A DNA stretch of 64,000 bases, from positions 52,811 to 116,810 of the forward strand of contig CAYPFN010000002.1 of NCBI GenBank assembly GCA_964410325.1, given 5' to 3'. Below are positions 52,395-60,241 of the stretch, piece after piece (the stretch's first letter is position 1; each line of letters opens with the position of its first letter). The notes beneath the pieces were generated by a model. It was not told the DNA's origin. It saw nothing but the letters and a program-made list of their open reading frames with translations, and searched no databases. A program made the position numbers and the translations under genes. Source of the stretch: CAAFZY01 sp964410325 (lineage in GTDB: Bacteria > Pseudomonadota > Alphaproteobacteria > RF32 > CAG-239).

Positions 52395-54044
52395 TTATTC
52401 TCGATAAACATGGCAAAATGTAACTGGTTTAATATCCGTGGCGCGCCAAACCATTTTACGGATAAGGCCACGGATAAAATCTTTGATGGCCACATCAGTT
52501 CCCATGCCGGCGCTAAGCTTTTCTTCAATCTGCGGCACGGCTTTTTCTTTAACTTCAGCAACCAATGCCGACCATTCTTTTTCTTCTAAAATATCTATAG
52601 ATGAAATTTCCAAATCAACCACCCGATTGTCATGATTGATAAATACGCTGATAAACAAACTGCAGTTATAGGCAATCCGCCGGCGGTTGCGCACCAGCTC
52701 CGAACTTAAAGCAACCGGCCGGCCACGGTCAATCCCTATAACATCCGAGGTAGCTTCTTCTATTTTGGCAATTTTGCCCTCTGCAAGCAAAAAAACATCT
52801 CCGTTCCGGCCGGAACATACCTCTTTAATACCACAGCTTAACGCAAAGCGTTTATGTTCGCGAATGAAACGTTTATCGCCGTGCACAGGAAAAACTACTT
52901 TCGGTTTCAGGATTTTATACATCTTTTTAAGCTCTTCTCGGGACGGATGACCCGAGGTATGCACTAAATCCGTCTCGCTGGTAATCACTGTTACACCCTG
53001 TTCAATCATCATTTCCTGCATACGTTCAATTTTTTCTTCATTGCCGGGTATGATTTTGGAAGAAAAAATAATCGTGTCATTTTTATCAAGCTTCACATAT
53101 TTGTTTTCGCCTTTGGCAATAGAACTCAGCGAGCTACGGTAGTTTGCCTGCGAACCGGTACAGATATAAAGCGCTTTATCCGCTGTTAGCCCCTGCACTT
53201 CTTCAGGTTTATACGCATTCGGCAAGCCCTGAAAATAGCCACATTCTTTAGCAAGCTTCATGTTGGTTATCAGGCTTTTGCCAAGCAAAACCGGCGTGCG
53301 ACCGGCCAAATCCGCCGCCATAAGCAACGTTTCAAGTCGCATCAGGTTGGATGAAAAACAGGTCACAATTAAACCGCCCTTTATCGACGGAATGAGTTTA
53401 AAAAGGTTTTTACGCACTTCATCTTCGCTTGGCTGTGGCTTCTCAACCATTATGTTGGTAGAATCGCACACAAACATATCAACTCCCGCTTTACCAACGG
53501 CTTTAAGCCCCTCCGTGCCAGCTGGCAACATAGCGATTTTTCCATCGTCAAACCGCCAATCCGTCGCGTGAAAAATATTGCCATATATTGTGGAAATAAA
53601 CAAACCGCAGGTTTCTGGCACCGAATGTACCAGAGGAACAAACTTAACCTTAAACCCGCCGGCAGTTATTTCATCATCAGCGCGAACAACCTCAATCGGC
53701 ACAGTATTTTCCAGTTTATACTCTTTTAAACGCGCTCGCATCAAACCAGCAGCAAATGCCGTGGCATAAACCGGACATTGCAATGCCGGCCATATTTGGG
53801 CAATCGCCCCCATATGATCTTCATGCCCGTGGGTAACAAACAAGCCTAACACATCGCCTTTAAACTCTTCCAAAAACTCCGGCGAGGCATAGCACATATC
53901 CATCCCCGGATAATCATCATTTAAAAAACCGCACCCGGCATCTACGACAATCCATTTTCCATTAATGCCGTAAGCATACATGTTCATTCCGATTTCATCG
54001 GCGCCGCCCAACGGCAAAAAATAAATTCCCTTATATTTTTTCAT
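52395..54044 (-). CDS. rnj: Ribonuclease J
   Basis: Metallo-beta-lactamase/beta-CASP ribonuclease with 5' exo- and endonuclease activity. 549 residues: LPLGGADEIGMNMYAYG near 9-25, metal motif FVTHGHEDHMGAIAQ near 67-82, IFHATDWRFD, the beta-CASP arginine helix, and HTSGHPSREELKKMYKIL near 370-388 as motif C. Alphaproteobacteria typically carry RNase J. AAGGAAG precedes the ATG at 54044. It overlaps the upstream birA by 14 bases. Confidence 0.92.
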   Translation of the reverse strand: MKKYKGIYFLPLGGADEIGMNMYAYGINGKWIVVDAGCGFLNDDYPGMDMCYASPEFLEEFKGDVLGLFVTHGHEDHMGAIAQIWPALQCPVYATAFAAGLMRARLKEYKLENTVPIEVVRADDEITAGGFKVKFVPLVHSVPETCGLFISTIYGNIFHATDWRFDDGKIAMLPAGTEGLKAVGKAGVDMFVCDSTNIMVEKPQPSEDEVRKNLFKLIPSIKGGLIVTCFSSNLMRLETLLMAADLAGRTPVLLGKSLITNMKLAKECGYFQGLPNAYKPEEVQGLTADKALYICTGSQANYRSSLSSIAKGENKYVKLDKNDTIIFSSKIIPGNEEKIERMQEMMIEQGVTVITSETDLVHTSGHPSREELKKMYKILKPKVVFPVHGDKRFIREHKRFALSCGIKEVCSGRNGDVFLLAEGKIAKIEEATSDVIGIDRGRPVALSSELVRNRRRIAYNCSLFISVFINHDNRVVDLEISSIDILEEKEWSALVAEVKEKAVPQIEEKLSAGMGTDVAIKDFIRGLIRKMVWRATDIKPVTFCHVYRE

Positions 54045-54774
54045 TTTCTTCCTTATCCGTGGCAGCAAACACATCACCAGTCAAAACATTTAATCTGCCT
54101 TCTGTTGTTTCCAGTATTAAACTACCGTCATCATTAATGCCGGCAAATATGCCACATATTTTTTTATCCCACTGTTTTATTGTTATTGTTTTACCAAGAT
54201 TATAAGCGTTGTCAAGCCATTGCTGTCTATAAACGCTGAAACCTTCCTGACAATATGTTTCAAACATATTATCCCAAACGGACACAAACTTCCGCAACAC
54301 GGTCAATCGTTCGGTTTTTGCTCCAAATGCGTTCAGGCTGGCGGTCAGATAACCAGTCGCCGATATTTCCGGATGCGAAACTATATTTATGCCGATGCCC
54401 ATAATCCAAAAGCCGTTTGTCGCCCGTTCAAACAATATTCCAGAAATTTTTCCACCTTCCGCCAAAACATCATTCGGCCATTTAATCTGCAGCCGGATAT
54501 CCGGACAGAAAAAACGTACGGTTTTCAAAACCGCCAAGCCACCTAAAACGGCAATCTGCCCAATATTGGCAAGCGGTGCCGGAAACGCAAATGACATAAA
54601 CAAGTTCCCCTCTTCGCTTATCCAGCTACGTCCATAGCGCCCTCTTCCCGCCGTCTGTCGTTTGGCCGTAACAACGCATTTGCTTTTAAGCTGCCCGCAC
54701 AATTTGTCAGCCTCATCATTTGTACTAAAAGTTTCTGTTGCGTCAAACCAAAACCAGTCGCCGATCTTTTCCAT
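54031..54774 (-). CDS. birA: Biotin-[acetyl-CoA-carboxylase] ligase
   Basis: Attaches biotin to carboxyl-carrier protein. 247 residues, class I (no N-terminal DNA-binding domain): ETFSTNDEA near 13-21, the biotinyl-AMP loop TAGRGRYGRSWISEEGNL near 41-58, LQIKWPNDVLAEGGKISGILFE near 96-117 and a C-terminal SH3-like domain (IFAGINDDGSLILETTEG). In alphaproteobacteria it commonly sits between nuoN and rnj; nuo genes are missing here, consistent with an anaerobic, reduced respiratory chain, though that is inference. Confidence 0.92.
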   Translation of the reverse strand: MEKIGDWFWFDATETFSTNDEADKLCGQLKSKCVVTAKRQTAGRGRYGRSWISEEGNLFMSFAFPAPLANIGQIAVLGGLAVLKTVRFFCPDIRLQIKWPNDVLAEGGKISGILFERATNGFWIMGIGINIVSHPEISATGYLTASLNAFGAKTERLTVLRKFVSVWDNMFETYCQEGFSVYRQQWLDNAYNLGKTITIKQWDKKICGIFAGINDDGSLILETTEGRLNVLTGDVFAATDKEENEKI

Positions 54775-54801
54775 TCTTACCCCTCTAAAACCGTTAATTA
54801 C

Positions 54802-55299
54802 TTAAACATATCCACCATTTGCCTCTGGCAGATTAACAACGTAATCAAACCAAGGATAATCTCCAAATACACATCTGTAGGTAACTCCTGCCGGCAAACC
54901 TGGATTCTTCTCTAAAATTTGCCATGCACAAAAGCACAACACCCAAATTATAAACACCCCTGCCGGCAAATTTTTTTTCATCTTTTCCTGGCGAAAAAAA
55001 AGATTAGGGAATAATGAAATATATGCAATCATAAAAAACGGAAAAACAACGGCATAATTCTGAAATGCCGAATTAATAGCAATTCTAATATCCCCGCTTG
55101 CGGAACTATCCCATAATAAAAAGAAAAAGCTTTCCTCGCCTGCCTCCCAATTCCGCAAAAAAGCGAAAAGAAGTCCGGAAACAGCTAAAAAAGAACCAAT
55201 AACAACAAATCTATCATAACGCTGGCCAAACTTCCATAAAGACAAAATTCCAAGCATCAATAAACATATAGCAAGATTTGCAATCATATTACAACTCAT
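54802..55299 (-). CDS. Small multi-span membrane protein, unknown
   Basis: 165 residues with about four hydrophobic spans (roughly 5-20, 32-48, 84-100, 113-130). Between spans 2 and 3 is an aromatic-acidic stretch (NWEAGEESFFFLLWDSS) and the C-terminal tail is YRCVFGDYPWFDYVV. No family recognised. An in-frame ATG at 55287 is an alternative start; neither has a strong ribosome binding site. Same strand as birA and rnj, 27 bases upstream of birA. Confidence 0.6.
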   Translation of the reverse strand: MSCNMIANLAICLLMLGILSLWKFGQRYDRFVVIGSFLAVSGLLFAFLRNWEAGEESFFFLLWDSSASGDIRIAINSAFQNYAVVFPFFMIAYISLFPNLFFRQEKMKKNLPAGVFIIWVLCFCAWQILEKNPGLPAGVTYRCVFGDYPWFDYVVNLPEANGGYV

Positions 55300-55346
55300 T
55301 AAAAAGGGGCATATACAGCCCCTATAACTTATAGGTAAACCCTAAA

Positions 55347-55667
55347 TTAGTCCATTAACGCTTTAACATCTTTGACGATTCTGACCGGAGCCACATATTC
55401 TCTAGTGACCTCATCTTCATTAATTTCAACAATTTTCATTGTTGTAACCGCTTTCAAAGGACCTCTAGCACCTTCAACAATATCATCAAAATAAATGGTG
55501 CTTTCATGGCTACGGTATAATAAAGCATACTTGGAACCATCATAAACAAACAGAGGGTTTTCCGGACCGCCATTGCGTTGTTGGATAATAATTAAGATTT
55601 CTCCTTTATCGTTTTGTAAAATATCATACCTGCTTTTTGAGTTAGTTGAAACTTTGTTTTCAGCCAT
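55347..55667 (-). CDS. 106-residue hypothetical protein
   Basis: A small soluble protein beginning MAENKVSTNSKSRYDIL, then a beta-rich body (GEILIIIQQRNGG, PLFVYDGSKYALLYR, STIYFDDIVEG). AGAGG lies 8 bases before the ATG at 55667. No domain recognised. It has no transmembrane segment or signal peptide and stands alone, divergent from tRNA-Lys. Confidence 0.65.
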   Translation of the reverse strand: MAENKVSTNSKSRYDILQNDKGEILIIIQQRNGGPENPLFVYDGSKYALLYRSHESTIYFDDIVEGARGPLKAVTTMKIVEINEDEVTREYVAPVRIVKDVKALMD

Positions 55668-55777
55668 TTTTAACCTCTGCACACATTAATTCCACATTAT
55701 TTTTAAGTAAAGATAACATATAATTATTAACAAATAAACAGCAATTTCACTTTTTTTAACTTTTTTTATTTTTTTTA

Positions 55778-55806
55778 TTGACAGCATATGTTTTATCATC
55801 TATATA
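55778..55806 (+). promoter_or_regulatory. Promoter of tRNA-Lys
   Basis: Perfect TTGACA (55778-55783), 17 bases, TATATA (55801-55806), 15 bases before the tRNA. Confidence 0.75.
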
Positions 55807-55821
55807 ACACACAACAATTTA

Positions 55822-55897
55822 GGGCTCGTAGCTCAGTCGGTAGAGCATTTGACTTTTAATCAAAGGGTCATGGGTTCGAATCCCGTCGGGCTCACCA
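55822..55897 (+). tRNA. tRNA-Lys (anticodon TTT)
   Basis: 76 bases with encoded CCA. The acceptor GGGCTCG pairs with CGGGCTC, the D-arm is GCTC-AGTCGGTA-GAGC, the anticodon loop is CTTTTAA, and the T-arm is ATGGG-TTCGAAT-CCCGT. Its 3' end and the terminator behind it are duplicated in the tandem repeat that follows. Confidence 0.96.
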
Positions 55898-55900
55898 ATA

Positions 55901-55934
55901 AGAAAACTTCTCCTTTTAGGAGGAGTTTTTTTTA
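55901..55934 (+). terminator. Terminator of tRNA-Lys
   Basis: AACTTCTCC-TTTTA-GGAGGAGTT followed by eight T, just after the tRNA. An identical stem recurs at about 56083-56116 in the second repeat unit. Confidence 0.85.
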
Positions 55935-56162
55935 TTGGTCACGAGAACGAGAGGGATTTGAACCCATGGGCATGGGTTCGACTACCAGCGAAAAGCGGGC
56001 GAAAGAACGCTGGTCGGTTGGCAAACCGATGAGCGCCGTGAACAAAGCGTAAGCGAAGTCATCCCGTCGGGCTCACCAATAAGAAAACTTCTCCTTTTAG
56101 GAGGAGTTTTTTTTTATTGGTCACGAGAACGAGAGGGATTTGAACCCATGGGCATGGGTTCG

Positions 56163-56262
56163 NNNNNNNNNNNNNNNNNNNNNNNNNNNNNNNNNNNNNN
56201 NNNNNNNNNNNNNNNNNNNNNNNNNNNNNNNNNNNNNNNNNNNNNNNNNNNNNNNNNNNNNN
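56163..56262. other. Assembly gap (100 N)
   Basis: Exactly 100 N, the usual placeholder for a gap of unknown length. It falls inside the tandem repeat, so the true copy number is unknown and a collapsed array or a larger missing insert is possible. Confidence 0.98.
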
Positions 56263-56327
56263 GCGTAAGCGAAGTCATCCCGTCGGGCTCACCAATAAGA
56301 AAACTTCTCCTTTTAGGCGCTTTGGGT

Positions 56328-56695
56328 TTACCGCATAACCATGCCGGTCACCCATATACGGAATTGTGTACCGCAGACAGATTTAACCCGATATCCAACA
56401 GATATGGCAACATCTAAATTATAACAGTCAATTTCACGCTCAACCTGTCTTTTCCCTCGGTTTGAACTATCCGGAATTTCCGGACAGTTGAAGCTTTTTC
56501 AAGTTCTCCTTCCTTATAAATATTGTCGATATGCTCACTGATTGTGTGCGTATCTTTTTCAAACAGCTCTGACATCTGCCTTTGAGAAATCCAAATTGTG
56601 TCATTATCAAACGGAATGTTTAGTTCTATTTTTCCGTCTGCCGATTGATAAATTGCAATATTTTTGCTTTGTTCCGAAATTTCTCGTTTAGGCAA
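56328..56695 (-). pseudogene. Frameshifted, truncated rhuM-like gene
   Basis: N-terminal part of a RhuM-family protein: IWISQRQMSELFEKDTHTISEHIDNIYKEGEL matches the helix-turn-helix-like opening of RhuM. At about 56445-56455 the frame shifts. The next frame continues with the conserved REIDCYNLDVAISVGYRVKS and TQFRIW, then leaves the family and stops at 56328 beside the tRNA-Lys repeat. So the gene has one frameshift and has lost its C-terminal two thirds. RhuM genes are common cargo of genomic islands. Confidence 0.75.
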
Positions 56696-56802
56696 AAATT
56701 TGTTTTTATTACCGTAAAAAATTGGCCAAAAGATAAACCGTTATGCATTTTATACGCAAGTCGTGCAAAAGTTTGTCGCGGGTTATTTTCCACTTGTTTT
56801 TT

Positions 56803-56833
56803 TTGACAAAACAGTGTAATATTTATTTATATT
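56803..56833 (+). promoter_or_regulatory. Promoter of the 716-residue gene
   Basis: TTGACA (56803-56808) followed by TTTATA at 17 bases or TATATT (56828-56833) at 19. AAGGA at 56845-56849 is the ribosome binding site for the ATG at 56858. Confidence 0.5.
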
Positions 56834-56857
56834 GAATATATGAAAAGGATTTGAATA

Positions 56858-59008
56858 ATGACTGTATTTAGCGCCAACGGCAAACCTGTCGAAGAAATCA
56901 CCAACGAAAATATAGACGAATTTAAACAATGGTTTTGGGCAGAACGTCATCCGGAAATGGAAAGGGGCGTGTATGTACGTCTCGGAGAAGATGTTGCTCT
57001 CTCCCAAATTCTGACCGGAGCAGATGGCAGGAAGATACCCCTCAGTGAAGAACAGCAGAAATATCTGGCCACAGCGGTAGCGCGAAGTGGTAGCCGGGCT
57101 CATGTTCAGGTTATAGTGGACAGAGCGGCGGATTATCCTGTCTTGCTGGGAACGGTTGACCAGATTGCCGGCAATTCTGTCGGTAGCGTGATGTATGATT
57201 ATATCCAGGATGAACTAAAAAAACACTCGTTTGCGGAAAATTTACCGGCGTACCGCGCCATTTTGCGACAAGGTGGCATAGTTCATCATTTAGGTGCTGG
57301 AAATGCAGATAACTTGTCTCCTGAAGGTTGCCGTTGCCTGGACGATATTTTCAATATGTCGGAATATAACCGTGAAAACCGGATGAACAGAAACCAGACC
57401 TCTGGAGCCACCATGTTTATCCGCGATGCCTTGTCCGCAGACAAACTTTTAAATTACGGCAGGGCTTCGGGTGAGTTCAGAAAATTGATCAATGAATCTA
57501 TTTTCGACGGCAGCAATAAAGTACTGAAAAGGTTGGACAAATTAAAAGCGGAGTTCTACACACCAGAACTTCTGTCAGAGGTTTTAAAAAGAAATTACAT
57601 TCCAGCGGCATCGCATATCGTCAGAGATACGAGCAAAGCCAAAACCCAGGCGGAAAAAAACGTGAATATCCTGCCACCGTATTATACCAAGGTGTGCAAT
57701 GCCCTGTTGCGCTTTGCCGAAAAAGAAGAAATCCACGACCGTAATAATTATGGACAGCTAAAAAGCCTGACCCAGCGTTATCAGGAAATGTGCGCCCGTT
57801 TAACCGGTGCCCACGACTATCAGTCTATCCCGGATGATATTAAAAATGGGATTATGGAAGACGGCTATTTATATGCCGCTCAAAAAGACATTATCAACGG
57901 CAATGCAGGCAAACTCTCTGCCGAAACGCTACAAATGGTATTGGGCGACGACTGGAACAACTTTTATGTACGCCGGATCCCTCAGGACGTCATAAGACAA
58001 AAAGGCATACAGCTGGATTATTCCAAGCAGTTGGTTTCCTCCCTGGAGAATAAGGATAAACTTTTAGATTCCGCCAGAATTGATGAACTGGTAACCAGGA
58101 CGGATTTAACCACTAAGGAAAAAGAAGACCTTATTCAAAAAGAAGAAAGCCGTGAAACCAACCGCCAGCAGACCAGAAAATTTCTAGAACAGGAAATAGC
58201 CGAATACCAGCAGGCGGTCGAGGAGCAAGATGCCCAGCACGCGCAAACCAGTAAAAAATATTTCGTAGCCAACAGTATTCACAGAATTCAGGATGCATAC
58301 CAGAATATAACCGAAAATTTCAAAGACGGTCAGCCCAATGCTACGGAAGCCCACTTGTCGACGGAAGCGGTTGAACGCCTGATAGCAGACCGCCTTGAAG
58401 GGAAGTATGTACAACTGTCCCGCCCCGCGCAAAAATCGCTACCACTCCTTTTGGGCCGGAAAGACGAGGCCAAGCGACGCGAATGGTTGAACAAGGCCGT
58501 TTCCAGCTTTAACCTAACCTTAGACGATATCATGGGAGCTACCGGCCGTTCCGAAGGTTACCTTGAGGAGATGCAGGCCATTAAAGGAAAAATTCTAGCA
58601 CCGGAAACAAAGGAAAAAGCAAACCTTGAAGCGAAAGAAAGCCTGGAAAAAAATGAAAATCTTCGGACGGATCTTTATTATAAATATAAAGATATAGATC
58701 GCCGCCGCTATCAGTTGGATGATCTGAACAAAAAAACGAAAGAGTTGGCAAAGGCCAAAGAACACCTCGCCTTTTACAAAAAGGTGCTGAAAAATGTCGC
58801 TGAAGATCGTCTTGGGTTCAAAGAGGGGGAGCCACTCCGCCCGGTAAAGGAAGAAATGTCGCCAGAAGAAAAAAGATCTGTTCGCGCTCAAAATAAAAAG
58901 GTGACAGACAAATTGTCCGAAAAAGAAAAAACCAATAAAAACAAAACGGACAAAGAAAAAGTTAAAGATGTTATAGCGGAAATTTGGCGGGCAAAACACA
59001 CCAGATAA
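56858..59008 (+). CDS. Orphan 716-residue island protein
   Basis: Not recognised. No signal peptide or membrane span. Residues 1-170 look globular (FKQWFWAERHPEMERGVYVRL; ARSGSRAHVQVIVDRAADYP; GGIVHHLGAGNADNLSP), 170-430 are mostly helical, and from about 430 the chain is long, very charged and coiled-coil-like (KEKEDLIQKEESRETNRQQTRK; LAKAKEHLAFYKKVLK), ending in a lysine-rich tail. Size, charge and position between tRNA relics suggest cargo of an integrative element, perhaps an effector or toxin-like protein. A good terminator follows at 59028-59053. Confident as a gene, not as to function. Confidence 0.8.
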   Translation: MTVFSANGKPVEEITNENIDEFKQWFWAERHPEMERGVYVRLGEDVALSQILTGADGRKIPLSEEQQKYLATAVARSGSRAHVQVIVDRAADYPVLLGTVDQIAGNSVGSVMYDYIQDELKKHSFAENLPAYRAILRQGGIVHHLGAGNADNLSPEGCRCLDDIFNMSEYNRENRMNRNQTSGATMFIRDALSADKLLNYGRASGEFRKLINESIFDGSNKVLKRLDKLKAEFYTPELLSEVLKRNYIPAASHIVRDTSKAKTQAEKNVNILPPYYTKVCNALLRFAEKEEIHDRNNYGQLKSLTQRYQEMCARLTGAHDYQSIPDDIKNGIMEDGYLYAAQKDIINGNAGKLSAETLQMVLGDDWNNFYVRRIPQDVIRQKGIQLDYSKQLVSSLENKDKLLDSARIDELVTRTDLTTKEKEDLIQKEESRETNRQQTRKFLEQEIAEYQQAVEEQDAQHAQTSKKYFVANSIHRIQDAYQNITENFKDGQPNATEAHLSTEAVERLIADRLEGKYVQLSRPAQKSLPLLLGRKDEAKRREWLNKAVSSFNLTLDDIMGATGRSEGYLEEMQAIKGKILAPETKEKANLEAKESLEKNENLRTDLYYKYKDIDRRRYQLDDLNKKTKELAKAKEHLAFYKKVLKNVAEDRLGFKEGEPLRPVKEEMSPEEKRSVRAQNKKVTDKLSEKEKTNKNKTDKEKVKDVIAEIWRAKHTR

Positions 59009-59027
59009 TTCCTGTTTTCAAACAAAG

Positions 59028-59053
59028 AACGTCCCGACAAAGGGGCGTTTTTT
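59028..59053 (+). terminator. Terminator of the 716-residue gene
   Basis: AACGTCCC-GACAA-AGGGGCGTT followed by TTTTTATA, 20 bases after the stop codon; the stem has one bulge. Confidence 0.7.
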
Positions 59054-59130
59054 ATATTTCCGGAAAGCTTTTGCAAGTTTTTTTATTTATTTTTTGTCAT
59101 GAAAAACTCGCCTCTAAAGGAGAGTAGTGA

Positions 59131-59180
59131 TATGCCTGGCCAGACTCGAACTGGCTTGTCCTTGCGTACTTTACCTTGAA
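59131..59180 (-). tRNA. tRNA 3'-end relic, minus strand
   Basis: Minus strand reads GCCAG-TTCGAGT-CTGGC, a perfect T-arm, followed by CAGGCA where the acceptor strand and discriminator should be; ATATC replaces CCA. No anticodon arm or 5' half is identifiable upstream. It marks the far side of the 716-residue gene from the tRNA-Lys repeats. Confidence 0.5.
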
Positions 59181-59288
59181 GATAATAAATAAATTCAATC
59201 ATTTTTTATTGTAACCATTGACACTACAAAACAACCATCGTATAGCATATTAATGTAATAATAAATATTATAATAAAGGAAAAGCATA

Positions 59289-59720
59289 ATGACTGAATTT
59301 ATTGAACGAAACAAAGAAACAATGAGAAAATTCGAAACAGCTATCAATACGGCCGATGAAAAATTAGCGGATGAACTTATTGCTCCTCAAGCCTCTTTTT
59401 ATTCATTAACATCACCTGATGTCCTATACGGCGGAAAAGGATATTTAAGCGCGGTTTATTTTATGAGAAAGGGCTTCTCAGATATTCAGTGGATTATAAA
59501 AGACATGGCTGCAGAACAAAACAAAGTTGCCGTAACCTGGGAATGCACCGGAACTCATGACGGCGAATTTATGGGGGTCAAACCGACCGGTAAAAAATTC
59601 AAAAGCACCTGCATGAACTTCTATTATTTTAATGAAAATGGTCAAATAATAAATGATATAGCAGCTGAAGGCATGCTTAAAATTATTGAACCGTTAGGAC
59701 TTGTAAAATATGTTGTTTAA
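59289..59720 (+). CDS. SnoaL-like domain protein
   Basis: 143 residues with the NTF2-like SnoaL ester-cyclase pattern: NKETMRKFETAINTADEKLADELIAPQASFYS, a central GKGYLSAVYFMRKGFSDIQWI, VAVTWECTGTHDGEFMGVKPTGKKF near 85-110 and a closing NGQIINDIAAEGMLKII. Such small proteins are either hydrolases/cyclases or ligand binders; no biosynthetic genes are nearby. AAAGGA precedes the ATG. Followed by a broken Rrf2 regulator. Confidence 0.82.
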   Translation: MTEFIERNKETMRKFETAINTADEKLADELIAPQASFYSLTSPDVLYGGKGYLSAVYFMRKGFSDIQWIIKDMAAEQNKVAVTWECTGTHDGEFMGVKPTGKKFKSTCMNFYYFNENGQIINDIAAEGMLKIIEPLGLVKYVV

Positions 59721-59782
59721 AATTATAATTTAAGAAAAAACACAATAACTGAATATACAAATACCGATTAAGGAATTTAAAA

Positions 59783-60210
59783 ATGCAAATTTCAAGTCGT
59801 TTTACGATTGCTTTGCATATTTTAACGGCTATTGAAACATTCAAAAACCAATACCGAATAACCAGCGGATTGCTGGCAAGTTCAATACAGGTTAATCCTG
59901 TTGTTATCCGCAACATTTCACTACAATTAAAAGCCACGGGGGATTCTGAAAGTCTCCCGCGGCCACAGTGGCATAACACTGCTTAAATCCGTCGATAATA
60001 TAAGTCTGCTGGATGTATACCGGGCTATTAACCTTTAGAACACGATACGCTATTCAACTTTCATAAAAACCCCATCCGTGCTGTCCGGTTGGCCGGAACA
60101 TTCACAATATTTTAGACGGACGTTTATATACCGTGCAAAAAGCCATGGAAGATCAGCTCCAAAACATGAAATTATCAGACATCCTGACTGATTTGCAAAA
60201 CTTTCTTTGA
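59783..60210 (+). pseudogene. Rrf2-family regulator, multiply frameshifted
   Basis: The frame opens with MQISSRFTIALHILTAIETF and SSIQVNPVVIRNI, a good Rrf2 winged-helix start, then breaks near 59935. GITLLKSVDNISLLDVYRAIN continues in another frame (about 59965-60039), LEHDTLFNFHKNP in another, and CCPVGRNIHNILDGRLYTV plus MEDQLQNMKLSDILTDL in the last, ending at TGA 60208-60210. Assembled, it is a full Rrf2 of about 140 residues with at least three frameshifts. Probably once regulated the adjacent SnoaL or flavodoxin genes. Confidence 0.8.
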
Positions 60211-60241
60211 TATAAATGGTTCGGACGCCCGAACAACGCGA

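Larger units (their letters stand above)
55881..56318 (+). repeat. 181-bp tandem repeat derived from the tRNA-Lys 3' end
   Basis: Units begin with TCCCGTCGGGCTCACC at 55881 (inside tRNA-Lys), 56062 and 56278. Each carries the tRNA-Lys 3' end, its terminator, and a segment with GAACCCATG-GG-CATGGGTTC (a 9-bp inverted repeat). It then has 79 bases (55982-56060) inserted between CATGGGTTCGA and ATCCCGTCGGG. Those two pieces join without a gap to make the tRNA-Lys T-arm. The insert has its own stems, ACCAGCG/CGCTGGT and CGGTT/AACCG. Part of the array is hidden by the N run. Confidence 0.85.

Noticed and set aside
55938..55981. A CRISPR-like array in the tRNA-Lys repeats
   Set aside because: Units are long, identical throughout and lack short repeats with unique spacers; no cas genes.
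56148..56417. Open frame spanning the N run
   Set aside because: Its continuity depends on unknown bases and it covers non-coding repeat.
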